Of a stretch of 64,000 nt of DNA, positions 36,422 through 46,212 are shown one piece after another; the first letter of the stretch is position 1; every line of letters begins with the position of its first letter. The DNA comes from Aeromonas bestiarum (lineage in GTDB: Bacteria > Pseudomonadota > Gammaproteobacteria > Enterobacterales > Aeromonadaceae): positions 124,001-188,000 of the forward strand of contig NZ_CDDA01000032.1 in assembly GCF_000819745.1 (NCBI RefSeq). Reading direction: 5' to 3'. The position numbers and the translations under genes were made by a program. The notes beneath the pieces were generated by a model, which worked only from the letters and a program-made list of their open reading frames with translations, made no database searches and was not told where the DNA came from.

Positions 36422-36901
36422 TCAAATTTTCCAGCGGGCGGCGGCAGCGCTGTCGCTCTCCTTGGCCTCGACCCAGCGTTGGATTCCCTCGGCGGTCAGC
36501 TCTTTTTTCCAGAACGGTGCCCGGGTTTTCAGAAAATCCATGATGAAGTGACAGGCATCAAACGCGGCATCGCGGTGGGCACTGCTCACCGCCACCAGCA
36601 CTATCTGATCGCCGAGCAGCAACTCGCCGATGCGGTGAATGAGGGTGCACTCCTGCAGCGGCCAGCGACGGCGTGCCTCCTGCACTATGTCGGCCAGCGC
36701 CTTCTCGGTCATGCCGGGGTAGTGCTCGAGGGCCAGCCCCTTCACCTCCTCCCCCTGATTGAAGTCGCGCACCTTGCCGACGAAGGTGACGATGGCGCCA
36801 CTGTCGGCGCGGGTGGCGAGACGGGCATACTCATCGGCCAGCGAAAAATCGGCCCGCTGCACCAGAATGCGATCTATGGGCGTCGTGGTTGCTTGAGACA
36901 T
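36422..36901 (-). CDS. moaE: Molybdopterin synthase catalytic subunit
   Basis: 159 residues. It transfers sulfur from MoaD to cyclic pyranopterin. Family motifs: GAIVTFVGKVRDFNQGE, LEHYPGMTEKAL, HRIGELLLGDQIVLVAVSSAHR, and the catalytic Lys region FWKKEL. The gene begins only 3 bp after a small frame made of duplicated moaD ends, an unusual insertion between moaD and moaE. Confidence 0.97.
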   Translation of the reverse strand: MSQATTTPIDRILVQRADFSLADEYARLATRADSGAIVTFVGKVRDFNQGEEVKGLALEHYPGMTEKALADIVQEARRRWPLQECTLIHRIGELLLGDQIVLVAVSSAHRDAAFDACHFIMDFLKTRAPFWKKELTAEGIQRWVEAKESDSAAAARWKI

Positions 36902-36904
36902 GGC

Positions 36905-37096
36905 TCAGCCTCCGGTCGTGACTGGAAGGAGAGGGAAGAAGGCGGCCTCATCACCGTCCCACAGCTCAGTGGTGCGATCCACGGTCGTTATCTTGCTCAT
37001 GGTCAGCCTCCGGTCGTTACTGGAGAGAGGGAAGAAGGCTACTTCGTCGCCACCGCACAGCTCAGTGGTGCGATCCACGGTCGTTATCTCGCTCAT
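36905..37096 (-). pseudogene. Two-unit frame derived from moaD 3' ends
   Basis: 63 codons between moaD and moaE: two ~32-residue units, each starting MS(E/K)ITTVDRTTEL and continuing GDE(V/A)AFFP, like the MoaD ending [13 protein letters not shown]. The second unit keeps a C-terminal Gly-Gly (PVTTGG). The first has lost 2 bp, which shifts its Gly-Gly out of frame and fuses the two units. It may be junk, or a short peptide that could be recognised by MoeB; translation is plausible because the gaps on each side are 2-3 bp. Confidence 0.7.
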
Positions 37097-37098
37097 CC
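36905..37098 (-). repeat. Tandem copies of the moaD 3' end (98 and 96 bp)
   Basis: Units at 36905-37002 and 37003-37098 share tcagcctccggtcgt, gggaagaagg, and a long common middle. Both resemble the last bases of moaD starting at 37099. The two units are far more alike to each other than to moaD, so the second duplication is younger. Confidence 0.85.
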
Positions 37099-37344
37099 TC
37101 AGCCTCCGGTCACGGGGGGGAAGAAGGCCACTTCATCGCCATCATTGATGGGGGTATCGAGGGGCACCAGGGTCTGGTTGACCGCGACCAGCAATTTGCC
37201 CGCTTCCAGCGCCAGTGCCCACTTGTCACCGCGCTCACACAGGGTCGCCCGCAGCTGCTCGGCGGTAGCGTAGTCGCAGGGCAGGCTCAGTTCGTCACAG
37301 GCCACCAGCTCTCTTACTTGCGCAAAAAACAGTACCTTGATCAT
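37099..37344 (-). CDS. moaD: Molybdopterin synthase sulfur-carrier subunit
   Basis: 81 residues from ATG 37344, which overlaps the moaC stop (ATGA). Ubiquitin-like beta-grasp protein starting [13 protein letters not shown] and ending [14 protein letters not shown]; the terminal Gly-Gly is adenylated by MoeB and carries the thiocarboxylate sulfur. Its 3' end is repeated twice immediately downstream. Confidence 0.97.
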   Translation of the reverse strand: MIKVLFFAQVRELVACDELSLPCDYATAEQLRATLCERGDKWALALEAGKLLVAVNQTLVPLDTPINDGDEVAFFPPVTGG

Positions 37345-37835
37345 GCCTGCGCTCCTGCACTCGCGCCCAACTGAAAGTGGCCGGACTTGCCGCCCTTTTT
37401 CTCCACCAGTCGCACCTGTTCGATCACCATGTCCTTTTGCACCGCCTTGCACATATCGTAAATGGTCAGCGCCGCCACCGAGGCTGCGGTCAGCGCCTCC
37501 ATCTCCACCCCTGTCTTGCCGGAGAGCTTGCAGAGGGTGCGAATATGGACCCTATTGTGCGCCGGCAGAGGTTCGATCTCCACCTCTACCCGGGTAAGGG
37601 CCAGGGGGTGGCAAAGGGGGATGAGATCCGCCGTTTTCTTGGCCGCCATGATGCCGGCGATGCGGGCGGTGGCGAACACGTCCCCCTTGTGGTGCTGACC
37701 GCTCAGGATCAGCGCCAGGGTTTCAGGTGCCATGGCGACAAACGCCTCGGCGCGGGCCTCACGTTCGGTGACCTGCTTGTCGGTCACGTCCACCATGTGG
37801 GCTTCGCCGCTTTGGTTGAGATGGGTCAGGTTCAT
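37341..37835 (-). CDS. moaC: Cyclic pyranopterin monophosphate synthase
   Basis: 164 residues. Start [18 protein letters not shown] matches the family; further motifs are [24 protein letters not shown] and [11 protein letters not shown], which hold the active-site residues. It acts after MoaA to form the pyranopterin. Tight coupling with moaD. Confidence 0.97.
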   Translation of the reverse strand: MNLTHLNQSGEAHMVDVTDKQVTEREARAEAFVAMAPETLALILSGQHHKGDVFATARIAGIMAAKKTADLIPLCHPLALTRVEVEIEPLPAHNRVHIRTLCKLSGKTGVEMEALTAASVAALTIYDMCKAVQKDMVIEQVRLVEKKGGKSGHFQLGASAGAQA

Positions 37836-37884
37836 CAGGTTCCCCTTGAAGGCTGAAAGAGTGCTGGGATCCCTGGCTCGTGGC

Positions 37885-38391
37885 TCAGAGATGGGTCACG
37901 AAGTTGCAGGGCTGGGTGCGGGCATCGAGCTGATCCCGGATGAGCTGCTCCCAGCCCAGCTGGCAGGCGCCGGGAGAACCTGGCAGACAGCAGACCAGGG
38001 TGCGGTTGGCGAGCCCGGCCAGGGCACGGCTCTGCATGGCAGAGCCTTCGATCTCGGCAAACGAGAGCTGACGGAACAGCTCGCCAAAGCCCTTGACTGT
38101 GCGGTCGAACAAGACGCCGACCGCCTCCGGCACCCAGTTCTGATCGGTGAAACCCGTGCCGCCATTGATGAGCACCACCTGGATGCCCTCATCGGCGATC
38201 CACTGGCTGACCCGGGAGCGAACTTGATAGAGGTTGTCGGCGAGCAGGGCCCGATCGGCCAGCTGGTGACCGGCGTCGGTCACGGCCGAGACCAGATAGT
38301 CGCCCGAGCTGTCATTGGCGCTGGTACGACTGTCGGAGACCGTCAACACGGCGATCTTGAGGGGAATGAATGCGGTCATGTTCTGTCCCAT
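37885..38391 (-). CDS. moaB: Molybdenum cofactor biosynthesis protein B
   Basis: 168 residues from ATG 38391 (AGGAG upstream). MogA/MoaB fold: [30 protein letters not shown] and [16 protein letters not shown], the molybdopterin-binding loops. It is the first gene of moaBCDE here; moaA is located separately, at 45011-46006. It sits downstream of a structured leader. Confidence 0.95.
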   Translation of the reverse strand: MGQNMTAFIPLKIAVLTVSDSRTSANDSSGDYLVSAVTDAGHQLADRALLADNLYQVRSRVSQWIADEGIQVVLINGGTGFTDQNWVPEAVGVLFDRTVKGFGELFRQLSFAEIEGSAMQSRALAGLANRTLVCCLPGSPGACQLGWEQLIRDQLDARTQPCNFVTHL

Positions 38392-38456
38392 GGGCAGCTC
38401 CTGATAACAAAGGACCGTGAGCAAAGAGAAGAAGAGAGTAGCCAGGATCCTGGTGT

Positions 38457-38524
38457 GCAGCGCTTGATCCGGGGAGGATCCATACCTGCGCAGGCATGAC
38501 CCTTACCACATGGTCACTCGCTGC
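38457..38524 (-). promoter_or_regulatory. Structured moaB leader, candidate Moco riboswitch
   Basis: On the minus strand a closing stem gcagcg / cgctgc encloses three hairpins. In plus coordinates these are 38497-38516 (tgacc / ggtca), 38481-38498 (cat.cct / agg.atg with a 4-base loop) and 38466-38480 (gatcc / ggatc). A 12-bp palindrome, ccaggatcctgg, follows at 38442-38453. Gammaproteobacterial moa operons often carry a Moco riboswitch in this place. I have not matched it to that consensus. Confidence 0.5.
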
Positions 38525-38653
38525 GACTCACGGCGGCCCGATTCTACCAAAACTCGTGCCAGAGGGGGGATTTAAAGGACACACAAATGCCGTTTTGGCG
38601 CGGTTGGCTGCAATATGAACAGGCCGGGCAAGCCCGGCCTGGATCTGGCTACC

Positions 38654-39244
38654 TTAGAAGCCCTTCACCCCTGTCATGTCAGGCAGCTGGTGAGCTATGC
38701 CCTTGTGACAGTCGATGCAGGTGCTCTCGCCACTGGCCAGACTGGTGGAGTGCATCTGGGCTCCCCGCTTGCCTTGCAGGGAGAAGTCCATGTACTCGAA
38801 GTTGTGGCAGTTGCGACACTCCCTCGAATCCGTGTCCTTCATGCGCTTCCACTCCCGCTCGGCCATCTCGCGGCGGTGGCTCTCGAACTTCTCGCGGGTA
38901 TCCACCTTGCCGGTCAGCATGCCCCACAGCTCCTTGGACGCCTGCACCTTGCGAATGATCTTGTAGGTCCATTCGTGGGGTACGTGGCAATCCGGGCAAC
39001 TGGCGCGTACGCCGGAACGGTTGGCGTAGTGGATGGTGTCGCGGTACTCCACGAACACGTTGTCCTTCATCTCGTGACAACCGGTACAAAACTTCTCGGT
39101 GTTGGAGGCTTCCATGGCGGTGTTGAAACCACCCCAGAAGATGACCCCGCCAAAGAAGCCCATCATCAGCAGCACCCAGAGGGCGGCCTTGGAGGGAGAC
39201 TTGAAGGTGGTCCACAGTCGTTGCACAAAACCAGGTAATTTCAT
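38654..39244 (-). CDS. napC: Tetrahaem c-type cytochrome NapC
   Basis: 196 residues. An N-terminal membrane anchor ([20 protein letters not shown]) is followed by four CXXCH haem sites: CTGCH, CPDCH, CRNCH, CIDCH. NapC takes electrons from the quinol pool and passes them to NapB/NapA in the periplasm. It is the last gene of napFDAGHBC. Confidence 0.97.
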   Translation of the reverse strand: MKLPGFVQRLWTTFKSPSKAALWVLLMMGFFGGVIFWGGFNTAMEASNTEKFCTGCHEMKDNVFVEYRDTIHYANRSGVRASCPDCHVPHEWTYKIIRKVQASKELWGMLTGKVDTREKFESHRREMAEREWKRMKDTDSRECRNCHNFEYMDFSLQGKRGAQMHSTSLASGESTCIDCHKGIAHQLPDMTGVKGF

Positions 39245-39255
39245 CTATGGGTTCC

Positions 39256-39714
39256 TCAGTTCAGCGCTTCAACCGGTTTAAACGTATTTTCCACCAGCGG
39301 CTTGGCATCCGTTTGCGGCACGTGGCACTGCAGGCAGAAGTAGCGACGCGGCGAGACCTCCCCTAAGGTCATGCCATCACGGGTCTCGAAGTGAGTCGGG
39401 CTGATCTTGGGGGCCTTCATCTTGCTGGCATTCTTGAAGCTGTGACAGGCCAGGCACTTGTTGACCTTGTTGTCCACTTCATAGTTGCGGGTGTCATGGG
39501 GGATCAGCGGTGGCTGATGCATGTACTGGCGATCGTAGAGGTCGCCATCCTTGCGAAAGTTCTTCATGGGGGCGGCTTCGGCCTCGGTCCCGAGATCCGT
39601 GGTGCCCCGTTCAGACTTGATGCCACCGGTCTCCGTCGTGATTTCGGGATTCTGTGCTGCCATCAAGGACCCCGCCACCAGGCAGGCCAGCATTGCTCCA
39701 ATCAGCTTTTTCAT
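39256..39714 (-). CDS. napB: Dihaem cytochrome subunit of periplasmic nitrate reductase
   Basis: 152 residues with a signal peptide ([19 protein letters not shown]) and two haem sites, CLACH and CLQCH. It carries electrons from NapC to NapA. Its ATG overlaps the napH stop by one base. Confidence 0.97.
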   Translation of the reverse strand: MKKLIGAMLACLVAGSLMAAQNPEITTETGGIKSERGTTDLGTEAEAAPMKNFRKDGDLYDRQYMHQPPLIPHDTRNYEVDNKVNKCLACHSFKNASKMKAPKISPTHFETRDGMTLGEVSPRRYFCLQCHVPQTDAKPLVENTFKPVEALN

Positions 39715-40589
39715 TATCTGTTCTCCGACGTTTTATCAGCCTTGACGGCAAAACCTACAGTGATTTCAAAAACTTGCTCCGCGCAGACATCAATGCAACG
39801 GCCGCAGTTGGTACACTCTTGAGCCACAATCAAGGGCCCGTGACCACGCTTGGCACCGTGAACGGGGCCGCGCAGAATGGGGCGCTCGGGGCAGACCGCA
39901 TAACAATCCATGCAGTTGCTGCACCGCTCGCGCCCCCTGGCAGAAATCTTGATGAACCCGACCCGGTTGACCAGGGCATAGAAGGCCCCCACAGGGCAGA
40001 GATGACCACACCAGCCCCGCTCCACCACAAAGAGGTCGAACAGGAAGAGCACCGCCAGCAAGGCCCACCCAGCCCCCATGCCAAACAGCAGACCGCGCAG
40101 GGCGAGCGAGACCGGATTGACCAGCTCCCACACCAGCACGCCCGCGATGGCCGGGGCCACCAGCACCATGGCCAGCAGCCAGTAACGCGTATTGCGGTTG
40201 AACTGACCGTTGCCCTTGAGGCCAAGCCGGGCCCTGGCCCAGGCGGCGGCATCCGTGATGAGGTTGACCGGACAGACCCAGGAGCAGAACACCCGCCCCC
40301 CGACCAGCCAGTACCCCAGCAGCACCAGGACCGCCCCCAGCCAGAGGGTGGTGATGGGCCAATGGCCCGCCGCCACCGATTGCAGCAGGGTGAGGGGATC
40401 CGTGAGCGGGACCGTCTCCAGCAAGAGTGAGCTGGAAAGGTTGCCCTTGAGGATCCAGACGCCCGCCAGCGGCCCCAGCAGGAACAGCCCCAGCACGCAG
40501 CACTGGGTCAGGCGCCGCAGCAGCAGGAAGCGGTGTGACCGCCACCAGCCGAGCCGAGCCTGCGCCTCCTCTCCCGGATAACGACTCAT
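39714..40589 (-). CDS. napH: Quinol dehydrogenase membrane component NapH
   Basis: 291 residues. About four membrane helices, cytoplasmic CXXXCP motifs (CSWVCPVN and CGHLCPVG), and two C-terminal 4Fe-4S sites ([12 protein letters not shown] and [11 protein letters not shown]). With NapG it oxidises ubiquinol and feeds NapC. Confidence 0.96.
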   Translation of the reverse strand: MSRYPGEEAQARLGWWRSHRFLLLRRLTQCCVLGLFLLGPLAGVWILKGNLSSSLLLETVPLTDPLTLLQSVAAGHWPITTLWLGAVLVLLGYWLVGGRVFCSWVCPVNLITDAAAWARARLGLKGNGQFNRNTRYWLLAMVLVAPAIAGVLVWELVNPVSLALRGLLFGMGAGWALLAVLFLFDLFVVERGWCGHLCPVGAFYALVNRVGFIKISARGRERCSNCMDCYAVCPERPILRGPVHGAKRGHGPLIVAQECTNCGRCIDVCAEQVFEITVGFAVKADKTSENR

Positions 40590-41320
40590 AGCCCCTCCGG
40601 TTTGCGGGTAGGCAGGGTGAGCCGCTCACCGATGAGCGACTTGCCCGCCTTGCGCTTCTCTTCCCAGCCGAGCCGGTAGTGATGGCCCAGCTCCCCCTTG
40701 GCGAGCTGACGGGGCACCACCTTGATGGCAGACTCCTCCAGCACGCAGGCATGCTCGCACTTGCCGCAGCCGGTGCAGCTGTCGCTGTGCACAGTGGGCA
40801 GAAACATGGCGTGCTTGCCGGTGCGCTGATTGTGCTGCAGCTCCAGAGTGATCGCCTTGTCAATCAAGGGGCAGACCCGGTAGCAGACATCGCAGCGCAG
40901 CCCCAGGTAGTTGAGGCAGGTCTCATGATCGATGAGCACTGCCACCCCCATGCGCGCCTGATCGATGTCGGTCATCCCCGGATCCAGCGCCCCGCTCGGG
41001 CAGGCCACCACGCAGGGAATGTCGGCACACATCTCGCACGGCACGGCCCGCGCATCAAAATAGGGGGTGCCGGTGGTCACGGGTTCAAACAGCCGGGCAA
41101 GCTTGAGAGTGTCGTAGGGGCAGGCCTCGACGCAGAGCCCGCAGCGCACGCAGGCGCTGAGGAACTCGGCCTCGTCGAGGGCGGCTGGCGGGCGCAGCGC
41201 CTGGGCAGGCACGGCTTGCACCTGCTGGCGCGCCATGCCGCCGAGCCCCACACCAAGCAGGCCCACACCGCAGGCCCCCTTGGCCATGTCGGCCAGAAAC
41301 TGGCGCCGACTACGACTCAT
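40586..41320 (-). CDS. napG: Ferredoxin-type quinol dehydrogenase subunit NapG
   Basis: 244 residues with a twin-arginine signal ([14 protein letters not shown]) and four 4Fe-4S motifs, for example [35 protein letters not shown] and [11 protein letters not shown]. It overlaps napH by four bases. Confidence 0.96.
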   Translation of the reverse strand: MSRSRRQFLADMAKGACGVGLLGVGLGGMARQQVQAVPAQALRPPAALDEAEFLSACVRCGLCVEACPYDTLKLARLFEPVTTGTPYFDARAVPCEMCADIPCVVACPSGALDPGMTDIDQARMGVAVLIDHETCLNYLGLRCDVCYRVCPLIDKAITLELQHNQRTGKHAMFLPTVHSDSCTGCGKCEHACVLEESAIKVVPRQLAKGELGHHYRLGWEEKRKAGKSLIGERLTLPTRKPEGL

Positions 41321-41336
41321 CTCGCGCTCCCCCGCC

Positions 41337-43826
41337 TTATGCCTTGACGACCTTGACGGCGCACTTCTTGTAATCCGTCTCTTTGGAGAGCGGATCCGTG
41401 GCGTCCAGGGTCAGCTTGTTGACCAGCTGGCTCGCGTCGAAGAAGGGCATGAACACCAGGCCTTTGGGCGGACGGTTGCGGCCACGGGTCTCGACCCGGG
41501 TCTTCACCTCGCCACGACGGGAGGAGACGATCACCTCTTCGCCACGACGCACGCCACGGGCCTTGGCATCTTCCGGGTGCATGAAGAGCACAGCATCCGG
41601 GAAGGCGCGATAGAGCTCGGGCACGCGACGGGTCATGGTGCCTGTGTGCCAGTGTTCCAGCACGCGGCCGGTAGAGAGCCACATGTCGTACTCTTTGTCC
41701 GGCGCCTCGGCGGCCGGCTCGTAGGGCAGCGCGAAGATCACCGCCTTGCCATCTGGCTTGCCGTAGAAACGCACCCCCTCGCCCGCCTTCACATAGGGGT
41801 CGAACCCTTCACGGTAGCGCCACAGGGTCTCCTTGCCATCCACCACGGGCCAGCGCAGACCGCGCGCCTCGTGATACTGATCGAAGGGGGCCAGATCGTG
41901 ACCATGACCGCGGCCGAAGCTGGCGTACTCCTCGAACAGCCCCTTCTGGACGTAGAAACCGAAGTGTTCAGCCTCATCGTTGAGCACGCCCTTGCTCTGC
42001 TCTTTCGGGAACTGATCGACCTGACCGTTCTTGTAGAGCACCTCATACAGGGTCTTGCCCTTCACTTCCGGCATCTTGGCGATAAGCTCGGCCGGCCACA
42101 CCTCTTCCACCGTGAAGCGCTTGGCAAACTCCATCAGCTGCCACAAGTCGGACTTGGCCCCTTCCGGCGGCTTGACCTGCTGGTGCCAGAACTGGGTGCG
42201 GCGCTCGGCGTTGCCATAGGCCCCCTCTTTCTCCACCCACATGGCGGTGGGCAGGATGAGATCCGCGGCCTGGGCAGTCACGGTCGGGTAAGGGTCAGAC
42301 ACCACGATGAAGTTGGCCGGGTTGCGGTAACCGGGCAGCCCCTCCTCGTTCATGTTGGGGCCGGCCTGCATGTTGTTGTTGCACATCACCCAGTAGGCGT
42401 TGAGCTTGCCGTCTTTGAGCATGCGGTTTTGCAGCACGGCGTGGTAACCCACCTTGTCCGGTATGGTGCCTTCCGGCAGTTTCCAGATCTTCTCGGCGAT
42501 GGCGCGGTGCTTGGGCTCGGTCACCACCATGTCGGCCGGCAGACGGTGGGCGAAGGTGCCCACTTCGCGGGCGGTACCGCAGGCGGAGGGCTGGCCGGTC
42601 AGGGAGAAGGGACCCGAGCCCGGGGTGGAGATCTTGCCGGTCAACAGGTGGATGTTGTAGCAGAGGTTGTTGGCCCAGACGCCACGGGTGTGCTGGTTGA
42701 AGCCCATGGTCCAGTAGGAGACCACCTTCTTGCTCGGGTCGGCATAGAGCTGGGCCAGCTTCTCGAGCTTGTCTTTGGAGACGCCGGAGAGCTTGGCAAC
42801 CGAGTCGACATCGTAATCCGCCACGAATTTCGCGAAGTCATCGAAGCTCATGGGGGTTGAGTCGCCACTGTCCGGGTTCTTCGCCTGCTGTTGCAGCGGG
42901 TGAGTCGGACGCAGGCCATAGCCGATGTCGGTGACCCCCTTGCGGAACTGGGTGTGCTTGTTGACGAACTCCCAGTTCACCTTGTCGTTCTGGATGATGT
43001 AGTTGGCTATGTAGTTGAGGATCGCCAAGTCGGTCTGCGGCGTGAACACCATGCCGTTGTCGGCCAGTTCGAAGCTGCGGTGCTCGAAGGTGGAGAGCAC
43101 GTGCACCTGCACCTCTTGATGGGACAAACGGCGATCCGAGATGCGTGACCAGAGGATGGGGTGCATCTCGGCCATGTTCGAGCCCCACAACACGAAGGCA
43201 TCGGCCTGCTCTATGTCGTCGTAGCAACCCATGGGCTCGTCCATGCCGAAGGTGCGCATGAAACCCACTACGGCCGAGGCCATGCAGTGACGGGCATTGG
43301 GATCCAGGTTGTTGGTCCGTAGCCCCGCCTTCATCAGCTTGGCGGCGGCGTAGCCTTCCCACACTGTCCACTGGCCGGAGCCGAACATGCCGACGGCGGT
43401 CGGCCCCTTCTCTTTCAGGGTTGCCTTGAACTTCTCGGCCATGATGTCGAATGCCTGATCCCAGCTGATGGGGGCAAAGTCACCGTTCTTGTCGAACTTG
43501 CCATCCGTCATGCGCAGCATGGGTTGGGTCAGCCGGTCCTGGCCATACATGATCTTGGACAGGAAGTAGCCCTTGATGCAGTTCAGTCCACGGTTGACCG
43601 GTGCATCGGGATCGCCCTGGGTCGCCACGACGCGCCCATTCTGGGAACCCACCAGCACGGAACAGCCGGTACCGCAGAAGCGGCACGGCGCCTTGTCCCA
43701 GGTGATGGCGGTCTTGTCGGTGCTGGTGATCAGGTTGGCCGCCAGCGTGGGGGCACTGACTCCGGCCACGGCCGCGGCAGCAGCCACCGCATTGGCCTTC
43801 ATAAAGTCGCGTCGACTCAGCTTCAT
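41337..43826 (-). CDS. napA: Periplasmic nitrate reductase catalytic subunit
   Basis: 829 residues, the same size as E. coli NapA. Tat signal [17 protein letters not shown]; 4Fe-4S site [13 protein letters not shown] with a later Cys in [11 protein letters not shown]; molybdenum-ligand Cys in [14 protein letters not shown]-terminal [15 protein letters not shown] binds the bis-MGD cofactor. It reduces nitrate to nitrite in the periplasm. Unusually, 129 bp separate it from napD; the genes normally overlap. Confidence 0.98.
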   Translation of the reverse strand: MKLSRRDFMKANAVAAAAAVAGVSAPTLAANLITSTDKTAITWDKAPCRFCGTGCSVLVGSQNGRVVATQGDPDAPVNRGLNCIKGYFLSKIMYGQDRLTQPMLRMTDGKFDKNGDFAPISWDQAFDIMAEKFKATLKEKGPTAVGMFGSGQWTVWEGYAAAKLMKAGLRTNNLDPNARHCMASAVVGFMRTFGMDEPMGCYDDIEQADAFVLWGSNMAEMHPILWSRISDRRLSHQEVQVHVLSTFEHRSFELADNGMVFTPQTDLAILNYIANYIIQNDKVNWEFVNKHTQFRKGVTDIGYGLRPTHPLQQQAKNPDSGDSTPMSFDDFAKFVADYDVDSVAKLSGVSKDKLEKLAQLYADPSKKVVSYWTMGFNQHTRGVWANNLCYNIHLLTGKISTPGSGPFSLTGQPSACGTAREVGTFAHRLPADMVVTEPKHRAIAEKIWKLPEGTIPDKVGYHAVLQNRMLKDGKLNAYWVMCNNNMQAGPNMNEEGLPGYRNPANFIVVSDPYPTVTAQAADLILPTAMWVEKEGAYGNAERRTQFWHQQVKPPEGAKSDLWQLMEFAKRFTVEEVWPAELIAKMPEVKGKTLYEVLYKNGQVDQFPKEQSKGVLNDEAEHFGFYVQKGLFEEYASFGRGHGHDLAPFDQYHEARGLRWPVVDGKETLWRYREGFDPYVKAGEGVRFYGKPDGKAVIFALPYEPAAEAPDKEYDMWLSTGRVLEHWHTGTMTRRVPELYRAFPDAVLFMHPEDAKARGVRRGEEVIVSSRRGEVKTRVETRGRNRPPKGLVFMPFFDASQLVNKLTLDATDPLSKETDYKKCAVKVVKA

Positions 43827-43848
43827 GACATATCCTCACATTGCTTAA

Positions 43849-43930
43849 TCACATCAATGACAGCCATAGTGACGAGCCGCGCTGGCTCAGCTTCATGGCG
43901 CTTTATTGCTTTTATCGGGCATCGCGAACC
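43849..43930 (-). repeat. Possible remnant of a napD-napA junction
   Basis: Between napD and napA the minus strand has ATGAAGCTGAGCCAGCGCGG, matching the napA start ATGAAGCTGAGTCGACGCGA (frame: MKLSQRG). It overlaps a TGA stop (ATGA), as in normal napDA coupling, and codons before it read FAMPDKSNKAP, faintly like the napD end. So an older junction may be preserved in the gap. The frame stops after 15 codons. Confidence 0.45.
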
Positions 43931-43955
43931 TCGCAGCCCCGCCCTCACGGCGTTT

Positions 43956-44219
43956 CTATTCCTTGCATTCGACATCGAGCTCATCGAACTGATGGTAGAT
44001 CAGGGCGGCGGACAACACGCCCGGCATGGCATTTATCGCATCTATGGCATCCATGATGGGGCGCTGGCTTGGCCCTTCCAGGGTCACCACCAGCTTGCCG
44101 ATCTCACTGACGGCGTGGACCTCGGCCCCCTCGAGGGATGCTATCTGTTCTGCGAGCTGGTGACGCAGGGAGGGCTGGGTCAGCACCACCAGGCTCGATA
44201 CATGGAACTCTTGGTTCAT
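43956..44219 (-). CDS. napD: NapA Tat-signal chaperone NapD
   Basis: 87 residues from ATG 44219 with AGGAG upstream. The ferredoxin-like fold shows as HVSSLVVLTQPSLR, GAEVHAVSEIGKLVVTLEG and GVLSAALIYHQFDEL. NapD binds the NapA twin-arginine signal until the cofactor is in place. Confidence 0.93.
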   Translation of the reverse strand: MNQEFHVSSLVVLTQPSLRHQLAEQIASLEGAEVHAVSEIGKLVVTLEGPSQRPIMDAIDAINAMPGVLSAALIYHQFDELDVECKE

Positions 44220-44248
44220 TGTGGCTCCTGCTTCACACACATCCTGAC

Positions 44249-44758
44249 TCATGTTGGATCCTCGGATTTGGGTGCGCCGACCCGGATGCTGCCCACCGGA
44301 CAGTCCATCACGCAGGCGCCACAGCCGGTACACGAGGCGGCATCTATGCTGGGGGTCGGTACCCGACCCAGCACGGGAGAAAAGCGGATTGCGCGGGTTT
44401 CGCAGCTATCCTGGCAACGCTGGCAGAAGACCTGGGTACTGGCCAGACAGCTGGCTTCAATATGGGCTATGTATCGCCAAGGCGCCTCCGTCATGGGACG
44501 AAATACCGGCGCCTTGCAGGCCGTGACACAATCACCGCAGAAGGTGCACTCGCCACGCAGGAAATCCACCGCAGGATAACCACCGTCGCCCTTGATCAGG
44601 ATCTGCTCCGGGCAGGCCGCCAGGCAGTCGCCACAGCGGGTGCAGTCGGCCACGAACTCGGGCCAGGAGACTGACCAGGGCAACTGAACCTGAGGGTCGC
44701 TCGATGTCAGGCGACCTCGAAACAGACCACGACGCGACAGGTTGACCCCATCCGGCAT
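44249..44758 (-). CDS. napF: Ferredoxin-type protein NapF
   Basis: 169 residues from ATG 44758 with AAAGGAG upstream. Four Cys clusters: CTRCGDCLAACP, CTFCGDCVTAC, CQRCQDSCETR and CTGCGACVMDCP. It is a cytoplasmic iron-sulfur protein implicated in NapA maturation, and the first gene of the nap operon, downstream of FNR- and NarP-like sites. Confidence 0.94.
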   Translation of the reverse strand: MPDGVNLSRRGLFRGRLTSSDPQVQLPWSVSWPEFVADCTRCGDCLAACPEQILIKGDGGYPAVDFLRGECTFCGDCVTACKAPVFRPMTEAPWRYIAHIEASCLASTQVFCQRCQDSCETRAIRFSPVLGRVPTPSIDAASCTGCGACVMDCPVGSIRVGAPKSEDPT

Positions 44759-44822
44759 ATCGACTCCTTTCTGGTGGTTGATAGCGCACGAGCGAGTCCC
44801 ATGACAGGCATTTTCAATACCT

Positions 44823-44912
44823 ATTATAAGAGTGGGTGTATATTGCGGCCCTGACAAGGTCAGGGATATACCACTAGGGAGATAAACAGGGGGGATTCTT
44901 GCGCTGGATCAA
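44823..44912 (-). promoter_or_regulatory. nap promoter with FNR-like and NarP-like sites
   Basis: On the minus strand: an FNR-like site TTGATccagCGCAA (44899-44912, 8 of 10 consensus bases), a NarP-like 7-2-7 element with half-site AGTGGTA (44869-44884), and TATAAT-type boxes (44823-44828 or 44837-44842). This order, FNR distal and NarP proximal, is the same as at E. coli napF. Confidence 0.55.
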
Positions 44913-45010
44913 ACCCTTGGCGTCAAGAGAGAGAAGGGGGGCCGGTGAAAATACCCCCATTTGAGGATTGCTTATTAATCGATGGCTATTTTTTCAAGCC
45001 CACCTGAGAG

Positions 45011-46006
45011 TTAGCCGCCGATGGAGGCCAGATGCGGGGTCATGCCGGCATTGCCCTCGTGCAAGCGGTGGGATGCAGCCTTGCCGGTGAGGGCAGCACG
45101 AATGCGCTGTTGCAGCGCATCCTGCTGGTTGTCTGCCGCCAGCAGGTCACGCAGCTCCACCCCGTTGTCACCGAACAGACACAGGTGCAGCTTGCCCACG
45201 GAGGAGACCCGCAGCCGGTTGCAACCGGCACAGAAATCCTTGCTGTAGGGCATGATGAGCCCCACGCCCCCCATTGACTCAGGATGCATGAAGACCTGGG
45301 CCGGACCATCGTCCGCACCACGCAACTGCTGGACCCAGCCACTCTCGAGCAGCCGCTGCTTGATGAGGTCACCGCTGGCGTGATGGTTCTGAAACAGGGT
45401 ATCCATCTCGCCGGTCTGCATCAGCTCGATGAAACGCAGCTCGATGGGCTTGTGCCTGATCCAGGCCAGAAACGCATCCAGTTGATGGTCATTGAGCCCC
45501 TTGAGCAGCACCGCATTGATCTTCACCGATTTGAAACCGGCGGCCAGCGCCGCTTCGATCCCATCCATCACCTCCGCCAGCTTGTTCTCACCGGTGATCT
45601 GGTGAAACTGACGGGGATCCAGACTGTCGACGCTGACGTTGAGGGCGGTGAGGCCCGCATCGAACCACTCCTGGGCGCGCTCTTTCAAGCGGTAGCCATT
45701 GGTGGTCATAGCCACCTTCTCTATGCCAGGGGTATTGGCCACCGTCTCTATGATGGCGGTGAAGTCCCGGCGCAGGGAGGGCTCGCCTCCGGTCAGGCGC
45801 ACCTTGCGGGTGCCCATGGCGGCGAAGCCCGAGACAATGCGGCGGATCTCGTCCAGCGAGAGAAACGACTTGCGCCCCTCTTTGTTCCCGTCCGGGGGAC
45901 GATAGCCGTCGGGCAAACAGTAGGTACAACGAAAATTGCACACATCGGTAACCGACAGGCGCAAATAGTAAAAACGACGGGAAAAACCATCTTGCAGTGG
46001 CGACAT
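45011..46006 (-). CDS. moaA: GTP 3',8-cyclase MoaA
   Basis: 331 residues from ATG 46006 (AAAGG upstream). Radical-SAM core CNFRCTYC, the second cluster site [25 protein letters not shown] region (CxxC plus later Cys), [11 protein letters not shown], and the C-terminal Gly-Gly. It turns GTP into the cyclic precursor used by MoaC. It is split from moaBCDE and lies between nap and narQ, divergent from narQ. Confidence 0.96.
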   Translation of the reverse strand: MSPLQDGFSRRFYYLRLSVTDVCNFRCTYCLPDGYRPPDGNKEGRKSFLSLDEIRRIVSGFAAMGTRKVRLTGGEPSLRRDFTAIIETVANTPGIEKVAMTTNGYRLKERAQEWFDAGLTALNVSVDSLDPRQFHQITGENKLAEVMDGIEAALAAGFKSVKINAVLLKGLNDHQLDAFLAWIRHKPIELRFIELMQTGEMDTLFQNHHASGDLIKQRLLESGWVQQLRGADDGPAQVFMHPESMGGVGLIMPYSKDFCAGCNRLRVSSVGKLHLCLFGDNGVELRDLLAADNQQDALQQRIRAALTGKAASHRLHEGNAGMTPHLASIGG

Positions 46007-46212
46007 AAACACCTTTCCAAATACGGGAGGCCAGGGCATTTCTTTCCTGACCCTTACAGCTCGAACATCGGCTGACGGCGGTTTTCCCCTATCGCAAGGA
46101 CTTAGGCAAAACAGCTCGGAGTTCATCTAGTTTTTCGATGCTAGCACAAGTTGGAGTACACTCCCATGCTACTTTGTGGGGTTATTGTCTGATGCGAAGG
46201 AAGACGATCAGC

